A stretch of 63,306 nucleotides of DNA from Actinomycetota bacterium (GTDB lineage: Bacteria; Actinomycetota; Acidimicrobiia; IMCC26256; VFJJ01). The notes under the pieces are model-generated. The model worked only from the letters and a program-made list of their open reading frames with translations. It was not told the DNA's origin and searched no databases. The position numbers and the translations under genes are program-made. The stretch covers positions 1 to 63,306 of the forward strand of contig VFJJ01000019.1 of assembly GCA_009886115.1 (NCBI GenBank), read 5' to 3'. Shown one piece after another: positions 35,937 to 45,668 of this stretch; positions within the stretch are counted from its first letter, which is position 1; the number at the start of each line of letters is the position of its first letter.

Positions 35937-36053
35937 ACGCACAGAATACACATCGGTCACTCGCGGGGAGCCGAGTTCTCCCCTGCCGTCTCCGGCATCG
36001 GGCAAGCGCAACGATCACGGAGGTGGTCCCGCCTGGGTTTTCTGCGACGACCC

Positions 36054-36078
36054 TGGCGCACGTTGCATGCCTGCGCCA
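36054..36078. terminator. Hairpin in the vapB upstream gap
   Basis: TGGCGCA (36054-36060) and TGCGCCA (36072-36078) form a perfect 7-bp stem with an 11-nt loop in the 269-bp non-coding gap 35937-36205. It could end the CoA-transferase transcript or be an operator. I see nothing else in the gap. Confidence 0.4.
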
Positions 36079-36205
36079 CGTCTGACGCGTCGGTGGCCCG
36101 ACCGAGGCTTTGGTCAGGCGACGACAGTGACAGCTGCGGGCAGGGTGGTCCCGGGGAGCGACGGCTCGAAACCGGGTCACGACACCACGGAGCGACACGG
36201 AGCCG

Positions 36206-37426
36206 CTACAGGATCGCGCCGCTGATCTTGTGCTCGATGATCTCGTCCATCGACAGGCCCAGCTCGGTGAGCACCTCATCGGTGTGCTCGCCGTGGCCGG
36301 GGGCGGGCCGGAGCGAGGACGGCGTCTCGTCGAACTGCACGGGGTTGGCGACCAGCCCGAGCGGCTTCGAAGCACCGGGGAGCTCGACGGGCAGCACGTA
36401 GCCGTTCGCCGCGACCTGCGGATCGTCGTGCACGTCGAGCGGCGTCTGGTACACCGCCCACACGCCCTTCACCGTCTCGAGGGCCTCACGCCACTGGGCC
36501 ACGGTCCGCTGCCCGAACACCTCGTCGAGCGTCTCGACACAGGCCCTGGCGTTCTCAGCCCGGGCCCGCGAGTCGACGAAGCGCGGATCGTCGATCAGCT
36601 CGGGACGGCCGATGTGCTGGCACAGGTCACCCCAGAAACGGTCGGATTCGAGCATCACCAGGCTGATGAAACGGCCGTCCTGGGTGCGGTACGTGTTGAC
36701 GATCGGGTTGGGCATGTCGCGCCGGTCGCGACCGCCACCGGCGGGCATGTCGAAGAGCTTGGCGGCCACGATGAACGGCGACATCGCCCACATCGCCGTG
36801 CCCAGCAAGGAGATGTCGACGATCTTGGCCTCGCCGGTGCGCTCACGGTGGAAGAGCGCCGCGGCGATCCCCCCGGCGATCGTCTGCGCCCCTTGGAGAT
36901 CGCCGAACGCCGGAGTCTGCATGATCGGCCACTCGCGGTCGCCCGGCGTCAGCTGCACGCCTGCCGTGCCCCGGGCCCAGTACGAGGCGCCGTCGTAGCC
37001 GCCCTTGCTTGCGTCGGGGCCACGGATGCCCTGGCCGGTCCCGCGGGCGTAGATGATCTTGGGGTTGCGGGCCCGGATGTGCTCGACGTCGATCTTGAGG
37101 CGGGAGCGGGGGCCGGGCAGGAAGTTCGTGAGGAACACGTCGGCCGTCTCGACGAGGCGGTACAGGAGCTCGCGACCGGCGTCGGTGCCCATGTCGATCC
37201 CCACGGAGCGCTTGCCCCGGTTGGGTTGCTCGATCATGAAGTTGGGTATGTCGGCGCCGCCGGGGACCAGCCCCGAGGTGATCAGACCCCGCTGTGGATC
37301 GCCGCTCTCGGGGTGCTCGATCTTGAGCACGTCGGCTCCCCAGTCGGCGAGCACGGCGCCGGCTGCTGGCACGAACGTCCACGACGCCACCTCGACCACC
37401 CGGATACCGCTCATCACGTCGCGCAT
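36206..37426 (-). CDS. Family III CoA-transferase (CaiB/BaiF)
   Basis: 406 residues from the ATG at 37424-37426, six bases after GAGGAG. GIRVVEVASWTFVPAAGAVLADWGADVLKIEHPESGDPQRG is the family N-terminus. The catalytic Asp is in KIVDISLLGTAMW. GRSVGIDM-like NRGKRSVGIDMGTDAGR and the C-terminal APGHGEHTDEVLTELGLS are also standard. It transfers CoA from a donor thioester to a carboxylic acid in the cytosol. It follows the GrdB/PrdB-like gene by 65 bp on the same strand and may form a two-gene unit with it. Confidence 0.9.
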   Translation of the reverse strand: MRDVMSGIRVVEVASWTFVPAAGAVLADWGADVLKIEHPESGDPQRGLITSGLVPGGADIPNFMIEQPNRGKRSVGIDMGTDAGRELLYRLVETADVFLTNFLPGPRSRLKIDVEHIRARNPKIIYARGTGQGIRGPDASKGGYDGASYWARGTAGVQLTPGDREWPIMQTPAFGDLQGAQTIAGGIAAALFHRERTGEAKIVDISLLGTAMWAMSPFIVAAKLFDMPAGGGRDRRDMPNPIVNTYRTQDGRFISLVMLESDRFWGDLCQHIGRPELIDDPRFVDSRARAENARACVETLDEVFGQRTVAQWREALETVKGVWAVYQTPLDVHDDPQVAANGYVLPVELPGASKPLGLVANPVQFDETPSSLRPAPGHGEHTDEVLTELGLSMDEIIEHKISGAIL

Positions 37427-37491
37427 CGTCAACTCCTCGTCGGGCCGGCTCAGGCGTCAACGTAGGCGATCACGCATGCCGTCGTCATGGA

Positions 37492-38742
37492 TCAACCCGA
37501 TCCCGTGCCCGCGCGCAGATGGTCGTGGCGGCTCATCGGCAGCAGGTAGAACCACAGCGGATGGGGCGCGCCGCCGGCCTTCATGGCGGTCTGCGCGCGC
37601 TTCATGACCCGGCCGGCCTCGGTCTGGTCGACGTACCAGCCCTCGGTCTGACGGGCTGCGGGCACGTGAGCGACGAGTGACAGCGCAGCCTCCTCGTAGA
37701 ACGCCCTGATGTCGGCGGCACACGAGATCGGATCACCCGGGATCGCCGCCTCCTTCCACGCCAGCCCGTCGGCCACGGCAGCGAACCTCCCGAGCGCGTC
37801 GGGGACCTGCTCGGCCGTGAGCACCTTGCCCAGCGACGTGCGACCGGTGCGCTCGAAGGTCCGCCGATACGCGGCCAGCAGTCCTCGGGCCTCGTCGACC
37901 GCCGCTGGCACCCCGGCATCGAAGCGAGGCGGGAGCGGGCACGACAGGGCCTCGTCGGCCTCGGCGACGATGATGTCGGGGAAGTGAGCGAGCACCGGGA
38001 TCTCGTCGGCCGGGGTGGCCAACAGCGCGAACGCCGCCGCCAGCACGCCGTGCTGGTACTCGGGATCAAGGGGACGGCCCAGCGGGCGGCCCAGCGGGAA
38101 CTCGCAGTAGAGCGCTCGCGGGGCCCGCATACGTCGGGCCTGACCGAGCACCGATGCCAACGCCACCGTCGCGATCCCGGCGGCCTCGAAGATCTGTGCG
38201 AGCACACCCACGGTGCGCGTGCACAGCGGTCAGACGGGGGTGAGCAGGACGACGTCGACCTCGTCGTCGATGAGCAGCTGCGCGGCGGCCGGGCCGGTGT
38301 CGAGGCGCATGGTCGAGAGCTCGTGATCGAGTTGGGCGCCCATGAACGAGATGTGCCGCGGAGCCACCGAGCCGATCACGCCGCGACCCGCCAGCTCATG
38401 GAGACGATCGATCGGGAACACCACGTTGGCGTCGGCCATGAAGCCGCTGCGATCGAAGTTGGGCGACATGTGGCCCAGGCCCAAGCCCGACATGTGGCCC
38501 AAGCCCGAGCCCGAGCCGCCGTCGATGGTCGTGGGGAGCGGGTCGGCGATCACGGTGAACGACTGATCGCCGGCCATCCAGCGCAGCGAGCCGTCGGTAC
38601 GGAGCCCGGCCGTGGTGACGATCGCCACGCGGGCCTCGGCCAAGGGCTTCGGCGCGGTGTACGCCACCGTCGGGAACTCGTAGACGGCGAGACCGTCGAC
38701 CGCCGCTCGAACCTTTGCGTCGCCACCGTGATCGTCGCCCAT
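37492..38742 (-). CDS. GrdB/PrdB-like reductase, probable selenoprotein (Sec171 at in-frame TGA)
   Basis: Read through the TGA at 38230-38232 this is one 416-residue protein (ATG 38740-38742, GGGGAGG upstream). The N-part has the GrdB/PrdB blocks ARVAIVTTAGL, HMSPNFDRSGFMADANVVFPIDRL and GVIGSVAPRHISFMG. Around the TGA it reads LLTPV-U-PLC-TRTVGVLAQIFEAAGIATV, so the TGA falls at the U of a UxxC redox motif (Sec171, Cys174). The downstream part continues in the same frame to a normal stop and has no ribosome-binding site of its own. A SECIS-like hairpin follows the TGA. A low-complexity insert GGSGSGLGHMSGLGLGHMS lies at 75-93. Relatives reductively cleave glycine, betaine, sarcosine or proline in clostridia; here the substrate is unknown. 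The alternative is a nonsense-mutated pseudogene. Confidence 0.78.
38194..38232 (-). promoter_or_regulatory. Candidate bacterial SECIS element after the TGA
   Basis: Directly after the TGA (38230-38232) the transcript can fold as CUGUGC/GCACAG (38221-38226 with 38194-38199), a 2x2 internal loop, then GCGCACC/GGUGUGC (38212-38218 with 38202-38208; one G-U) with apical GUG at 38209-38211. The apical loop begins 18 nt after the UGA and contains the GU expected of SelB-binding hairpins. Confidence 0.6.
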
Positions 38743-40112
38743 GGGGCCTCCCCGCCGAGGGTCGAGGCTATCGCTCGCGGGCCTGAGAGAATGGGGTCGT
38801 GACATGCCGGCGCTGGTGCCATCCCGAGTGCTGATTCCCGCGCTGGCTCCCGTCTCCACACGGGCCCCGAGCCGGACATGATCGTCCCCCGGTCGTTTCG
38901 CGTGCTGCGCCACCGGGACTTCGCGCTCGTCCAGGTGGGCAACGCCGTGTCGAACCTGGGGACGTGGATGCAGTACGTGGGTCTGGGCTGGGCGACCCGC
39001 GAGCTCACCGACTCGACGCTCGTGCTCGGTCTGGCCTTTGCGTCGCAGTTCACCCCGTTCCTGTTCGTGACCCCCATCGCCGGCGTCGTCGCCGATCGGT
39101 ACGACCGGCGCCGCGTCGTCCTCGCCATGAACCTCTTCATGGCCGTCCCCCCGATCGTGATCGGGCTCATGGTCGCCCGTGGGACGATCACCGTGGCCTG
39201 GCTGCTCGTGCTCAGCCTGATCCTGGGGACGGCCAACGCCATGGCCGCCCCGGCCTCGCAGGCGGTGGTGCCCGCGCTGGTCCCGGCGGCGGAGCTTCCG
39301 CAGGCGGTCGGGTTCCAGACGACGGCCATGAACCTGGCTCGCATCGCCGGACCCTCGGTCGGAGGGGTGGCGATCGGAGCGTGGGGCCTCGACTGGGCCT
39401 TCTACCTCAACGGGCTCAGCTTCCTGGCCGTCGTGGTGGCCTGGGCCGCTGTACGTCCCGAGGGGACGCGCGCCACGGGCGTCGCCGCGGAACCCTTCCT
39501 CTCCAGCCTCCGCCGGGGCGCGGCCTACGCCCGCAGCGAGACGGTGATCCGCCGGCTGGTGATGCTGTCCGGCGTGCTGGCGCTGTTTCCATACCATGCG
39601 GCGCTGATGCCGGTGATCGCTCGGGACGTGCTCGACGGGGGCGTCTCGGCGTACGGCATGCTGTCGTCGGCCACCGGTTTCGGTGCCGTCGTCGGGGCCT
39701 TCATCGCCACCGAGATCAACACCGATCGTCAGCGACGGTTGACGATCACCAACGGCGCCATGGCCGCTGGCCTGGCCATCGTGGCCTTGTCGTTCTCGCG
39801 CAACCTCACGCTCTCGGTGTGTTGCCTCGCGGTGTTCGGGCTGGGATTCTTCTCGTTCATGGCCCCGTCGACGACGGTGATCATGATGATGACGCCTGAC
39901 GGGTACCGCGGTCGCGTCCTGGGCCTGTTCACGATGGTCAACACCGGCGGCGTACCGATCGCAGCCGTGACCGGTGGCCTGCTCAGCGCCTGGCTCGGCC
40001 CGACGACGACCGTGCTGATCGGAGGGACCGCCATGGCGTCCTTCGCGATCTGGTTCGCCGCCTCCCGGTCACTCCGGCTGCTCGGAGCGCCAAGCCCGCC
40101 GGGCGAGGCCGA

Positions 40113-41066
<954 letters not shown>

Positions 41067-41073
41067 GGTCGTC

Positions 41074-44000
41074 CTACTCGCTCATGGCTTCGGAGGAGAG
41101 CGCGAAGACCTCGCGCAGCTCGGAGGTCGACAACTCGGTGAGCCACGACTCGCCCGTGCCCACGATGCGATCGGCCAAGGCCCGCTTGCGCTCGATCATG
41201 GCGTCGATGCGCTCCTCGAGCGTCCCGACGCAGATCAGCTTGCGCACCTGCACGTTACGGACCTGGCCGATGCGGAACGCCCGGTCGGTGGCCTGCTCCT
41301 CGACCGCGGGGTTCCACCACCGGTCGAAGTGGATCACGTGGTTGGCTGCGGTGAGGTTCAAGCCGGTGCCTCCAGCCTTGAGCGAGAGCAGGAAGATCGA
41401 CGGGCCGCCCGGCGCTTGGAACCGCTCGACCATCGTGTCACGGTGCTTCTTCGGAACGCCGCCGTGCAACCACAAGGCCTCGACGCCCAGGCGCTCCTGG
41501 AGGTGCGGTCGCAGCAGCTCGCCCATCTCCGCGTACTGCGTGAACACGAGAGCCCGGTCTCCCTCGGCCACGACCTCTTCGAGCGTCTCGACGAGACGTT
41601 CGAGCTTGCCCGAACGGCCATCGAGGCGTGAGTGGTCACCGAGCAGGTGAGCCGGGTGGTTGCACACCTGCTTGAGCTTGAGCATGGTCACGAGCACCAG
41701 ACCCTTGCGGGCCATGCCATCGCGCTCGTCGAGACGATCCATGGCATCGTCGACGATCGCTTGGTAGAGCGACGCCTGCTCGGCCGTCAGGTTGCAGAAC
41801 ACCTTCATCTCGATCTTCTCGGGCAGATCGTCGATCACCGTCTTGTCGGTCTTCAGACGGCGTAGCACCAGCGGACGGGTGACCTGCCGGAGCCGCTCAG
41901 CGGCCTCTTCATCGCCCTGGCGCTCGATGGGGATCGCGAAACGCTCGCGAAAGCGCGCCTGCGCGCCCAGGAGCCCGGGGTTCAGGAACTCCATGATCGA
42001 CCACAACTCCTGCAGCCGATTCTCGACCGGCGTGCCGGTGAGGGCCACACGATGCTGCGCCACCAACGATCGGACCGCCTTCGACTGGCGAGCCGCCGGG
42101 TTCTTCACGTTCTGGGCCTCGTCGAGCACGATCCGCCGCCAGCTCACGGTCGCCAGACCGGCGTGGTCGCGCACGACGAGGGGGTAGGTCGTGAGCACCA
42201 GATCAGCGTCGAGGACGGCCGCGGTGAACGTGGCCCCACGCAACCGTTGGGCGCCGTGGTGTACGAGCACCCGCAAGCCCGGAGCGAAGCGTTGCGCCTC
42301 CCGTTGCCAGTTGCCGACCACCGACATCGGGCACACGACCAGCGTGGGTCCCGTCGCCGCCGGGTTCAGCGGCTCGGGCGTCGTGGACGGAGTCGACTCC
42401 GCCGTTGGCGCAGACCGGGCGACGGATCGGGCCCGGGTCTTGGGTCGGGCGGGAGCCAGCAACGCCACGGCGGTCAGCTCGGGGCGTGGCGCTTCCTGCT
42501 CGGCCACCAGCAAGGCCAGGAGCTGCGCGGTCTTGCCCAGACCCATGTCGTCGGCGAGGCACGCTCCCACCCCGAGGACGGCGAGGAAGCGCAACCAGGC
42601 CAGACCCCGCTCCTGATAGGGCCGGAGCGTCCCGCAGAACCCGGCGGGCGCCGTGCCGAGCTCGATCCTGCGCTCAGCGCTCCCGTCGAGGAGATCACCC
42701 AGCCAGCCGTCAGCCGCGACGCCGACCACGTTGAGCCCGGTCTCCGACGGCCGAACACCCAGTGCGGCCTGCAGGGCATCGGTGACCGACATCGCACCGT
42801 CGAAGCCTTCGCGCTCGTCGCCCGCCGGGATCGCGGCATCGATCTTGGCCCGCTTGCGCAGGAAGCGCAGCGCTGCGTCGACATCGCGCTGGTCGACGAT
42901 CGTCCACCGGCCCTTGACCCGTACGAGCGGCTGCTTGAGCCGGGCCATCTCGGCCAACTCCTCGGCGTCGAGCGAGTCGTCGCCCAGCGCGATCTCCCAG
43001 CGATAGCGCACCAGGCCGGCGAGACCGAGCTCGCCTCCTGTCACCCCGCCCGTCGGGCTCGGGGTCGAGAGCCGGAGACGGGCCCCCAGCCGACGCTTCG
43101 ACTCCCGCCACCACGGCGGAACCAGCGCTGCGACGCCGATGGTGTCGAGCAGCGAAGCACCATCCTGGAGGAAGTGCAGCGCGGCAGCACCGTCGAGCTC
43201 GAGCGGGGCCGGACGGGCGCCGGCGAGCATCCGCTCCAGCGGCGGGTACAACCGGGCGGCGCGAGCGAGCTGTTCGAGCAGCCGCTCCTCGGGAAAGGGG
43301 TCACGGCGCGCGAGCAGGTCGCGCGCCGGAGACCCGTCCCAGAGCTCTGCGGCCGGCACCAAGAGCGAAGGCTCGGCGACATCCTGCAGGAGCGCTTCGA
43401 GGCGGAAACCGCCGGGGTCAAGCGTTGCCGCAACGACATCGCCAACGCCGGCCTCGGACTCGGGCTCGATCTCGGCGAGCCGGAGGCACAGTCGAAGATC
43501 GGCGACGCCCACGTCGGCACTGGCGTGCCAATCTTCGAGCACCGAAACCAGCGCGTTCAGGTCGTCGTCGCTGGCCTGGCGCACCCGCCCGTCAGGCGTG
43601 GTCAACGCTGCGAGCCAGGCTTCGGTCGCGCTCCGGCGGCCCCTCCGGGCCACCACGACGGGGAACGACGACAGCGTCTCACGCACCGAGATGTCGGCGA
43701 TGGCGTCGACGATCTCGCGCACGACGGTCGTGGCATCGGTGCGCCCCGGCGACTCGCACATGACCGAACCGGGCAGCGACTCGGCCAGCGCCAACGCCGA
43801 CTGGAGGGCGGCCGGGGTGGGCACGGCACGCCAGCGTGCTCTCCAGCCGTCGTCGACCTTCACCAAGGCCGGCAGCACGCGACCTCCCCGCGCCAGCTCG
43901 ACAGCCAGCTCGACCACCTGAGCGATGGCGGTCACCGACTCGCCGATCGCCACGCCCGCGCTGGCGTGCAGATCGCCGAGCACGTCGATCGCCACACCCG

Positions 44001-44376
44001 TGCGCACGATCAGCGCCGGGACCGACCACTCGCGTCGCCGCGCCCGACCGACAGGCAGCGGGGCATCCCAGAGCTGGTGTGAAGCGTCGGGCCGGTCACC
44101 GTGGCTCGGCAACGAGAGCACGAGCGTCGTCGCGGTCGTGCCGACTGTTCCCAGATGCTCACGCAACCTGGCGGTCTCGGCTGTGAACGGGTGGCGGGGC
44201 GCGTCGGGGGCACCGGTCACGCCGGCATCGGCATCGGCATCGGCGCCGACGCCGACGCCGGTGTCGGCGCCGACGTGAGCACCCGGGTGGGCGTCGTCGT
44301 GTGCGTCCGGCGGAACAGACTCGGCCCAGATGGCGAGCGCGCCGGGACGCGCCCACAGCCCATGCAACACCAGCAT
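41074..44376 (-). CDS. SNF2/RapA-like DEAD-box helicase
   Basis: About 1100 residues from the ATG at 44374-44376 (longer frames run into the neighbouring gene). A long N-terminal region of a bacterial SNF2_N-associated type contains the acidic/Gly repeat GADTGVGVGADADADAG near residue 40. Helicase motifs: I in DDMGLGKTAQ, II in LDEAQNVKN, III in ALTGTPVENRLQELWSIMEFLNPG, V in GGTGLNLTAANHVIHFDRWWNP and VI in ATDRAFRIGQ. A nucleic-acid translocase. The SWIM gene follows after 7 bp. Its start is 2 bp from the stop of the upstream amidohydrolase. Confidence 0.93.
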   Translation of the reverse strand: MLVLHGLWARPGALAIWAESVPPDAHDDAHPGAHVGADTGVGVGADADADAGVTGAPDAPRHPFTAETARLREHLGTVGTTATTLVLSLPSHGDRPDASHQLWDAPLPVGRARRREWSVPALIVRTGVAIDVLGDLHASAGVAIGESVTAIAQVVELAVELARGGRVLPALVKVDDGWRARWRAVPTPAALQSALALAESLPGSVMCESPGRTDATTVVREIVDAIADISVRETLSSFPVVVARRGRRSATEAWLAALTTPDGRVRQASDDDLNALVSVLEDWHASADVGVADLRLCLRLAEIEPESEAGVGDVVAATLDPGGFRLEALLQDVAEPSLLVPAAELWDGSPARDLLARRDPFPEERLLEQLARAARLYPPLERMLAGARPAPLELDGAAALHFLQDGASLLDTIGVAALVPPWWRESKRRLGARLRLSTPSPTGGVTGGELGLAGLVRYRWEIALGDDSLDAEELAEMARLKQPLVRVKGRWTIVDQRDVDAALRFLRKRAKIDAAIPAGDEREGFDGAMSVTDALQAALGVRPSETGLNVVGVAADGWLGDLLDGSAERRIELGTAPAGFCGTLRPYQERGLAWLRFLAVLGVGACLADDMGLGKTAQLLALLVAEQEAPRPELTAVALLAPARPKTRARSVARSAPTAESTPSTTPEPLNPAATGPTLVVCPMSVVGNWQREAQRFAPGLRVLVHHGAQRLRGATFTAAVLDADLVLTTYPLVVRDHAGLATVSWRRIVLDEAQNVKNPAARQSKAVRSLVAQHRVALTGTPVENRLQELWSIMEFLNPGLLGAQARFRERFAIPIERQGDEEAAERLRQVTRPLVLRRLKTDKTVIDDLPEKIEMKVFCNLTAEQASLYQAIVDDAMDRLDERDGMARKGLVLVTMLKLKQVCNHPAHLLGDHSRLDGRSGKLERLVETLEEVVAEGDRALVFTQYAEMGELLRPHLQERLGVEALWLHGGVPKKHRDTMVERFQAPGGPSIFLLSLKAGGTGLNLTAANHVIHFDRWWNPAVEEQATDRAFRIGQVRNVQVRKLICVGTLEERIDAMIERKRALADRIVGTGESWLTELSTSELREVFALSSEAMSE

Positions 44377-44378
44377 CG

Positions 44379-45668
44379 TCAGCGCGGACCCACCCCGGCC
44401 GCAGCCCTCGTGATCTGGCGCCAGGCATCGAGATCGGAAGCGTCGGAACGACGCCCGACCCGGGTCACCGTGTCGACGTCGGTGGCCTCGGCCCGCAGCG
44501 CGGCCGACGTGCACCGCTCCTTGGGACGGGTGGCGAACGGGTCGAAGTGATAGTGGCGCATGGCGTTCTCGTGGGTGATCTTGTTCACCACGTCATCGGG
44601 GACACCTTCGAACAACACCGCCAAGCTCTCGGGGCCGTTGGGCCACGAGGAATCGGAGTGGGGGTAGTCGGACTCCCAGCAGAGGTTGTCGATGTTGAAC
44701 TCGTCGAGCAGCTTCACCCCGACCCGATCGTCGATGAAGCAGCAGAGGATGCGATCACGGAAGAGCTCGGACGGGGTCATGCCGTTGAGGAGCTCGGCGC
44801 CGATCCAGGCATTGTGACGGCGATAGACGTGCTCGGCTCTCTGCAAGAAATACGGGATCCATCCCACATCGCCTTCGGTCAATGAGAAGCGCAACGTTGG
44901 GAACCTCGTCCAGAATTCAGCCCAGATAAGGTCGGCCATCGTGTAGATAGACATGCTTGACGAGATAGCCATGGGAACACTCAGTGGAGCATCGGGAGTG
45001 GTCATCGCTCCCTTTGACGACGACCCCACGTGGCAGCACAGCACCGTCTCGGTGTCGACACACGCAGCGAAGAGGGGGTCCCATTCGCCGCTGTGGATCG
45101 ACGGCGCTCCGATGGCCGACGGGTTCTCGGAGAACGTGACCGCATGGCAGCCCTTGGCCGCGAGGCGGCGGACCTCCTTGGCCGCCTCTTCGACGTCGAA
45201 GTACGGCAGCACTCCACAGGGGATGAACCGATCGGGATGGGCGCCGCACCACTCGTCGACGTGCCAGTCGTTGTACGCCTTGACCATGACGAGGTTGACG
45301 TCGCGATCGGGGCCCTGGTTGAGCACCTGGCCGGTGAAGCCGGGCCAGTTCGGGAAGTTCAACCCGGCCAGGACCCCACCGGCCGACATGTCGCGCACCC
45401 GCTCGTGAACGTCGTAGCACCCCGGGCGCATCTCGTCGTACCGGTTCGGGTTGACGTTGAAGAACTCGGGCGGCTTCCCGGCCACGGCGTTCAGCCCGAG
45501 GTTGCGGCCCTTCAGCTCGCCGTACCACCACTGCTGGTAACCATGCTCGTCGGTCTCGACGCGGGGTGCCCGGTCGCGGTAGCGCTCGGGCACGTGGGCG
45601 TGGAACATCTCGGCCGGTTCGGCGATGTGATCGTCGACCGAGACGAGGATCATGTCGTCGGCGTTCAT
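44379..45668 (-). CDS. Amidohydrolase_2 family hydrolase
   Basis: 429 residues. Metal motif SVDDHIAEPAEMF, then YDEMRPGCYDVHERVRDM, AYNDWHVDEWCG, ENPSAIGAPSIHSGEWDPLFAACVDTETVLCCHVGSSS and WESDYPHSDSSWPNGP, all shared with the paralogues at 9254 and 56835. The C-terminal 50 residues (FATRPKERCTSAALRAEATDVDTVTRVGRR) are extra and probably disordered. The start overlaps the stop of the acyl-CoA ligase by 4 bases, suggesting that ligase and hydrolase act on the same acid or its CoA ester. Confidence 0.86.
   Translation of the reverse strand: MNADDMILVSVDDHIAEPAEMFHAHVPERYRDRAPRVETDEHGYQQWWYGELKGRNLGLNAVAGKPPEFFNVNPNRYDEMRPGCYDVHERVRDMSAGGVLAGLNFPNWPGFTGQVLNQGPDRDVNLVMVKAYNDWHVDEWCGAHPDRFIPCGVLPYFDVEEAAKEVRRLAAKGCHAVTFSENPSAIGAPSIHSGEWDPLFAACVDTETVLCCHVGSSSKGAMTTPDAPLSVPMAISSSMSIYTMADLIWAEFWTRFPTLRFSLTEGDVGWIPYFLQRAEHVYRRHNAWIGAELLNGMTPSELFRDRILCCFIDDRVGVKLLDEFNIDNLCWESDYPHSDSSWPNGPESLAVLFEGVPDDVVNKITHENAMRHYHFDPFATRPKERCTSAALRAEATDVDTVTRVGRRSDASDLDAWRQITRAAAGVGPR

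Noticed and set aside
37492-38211. The downstream half of the GrdB/PrdB-like gene as a separate gene starting at GTG 38211
   Set aside because: The start would lie in the SECIS-like apical loop with no ribosome-binding site and would cut the UxxC motif block.
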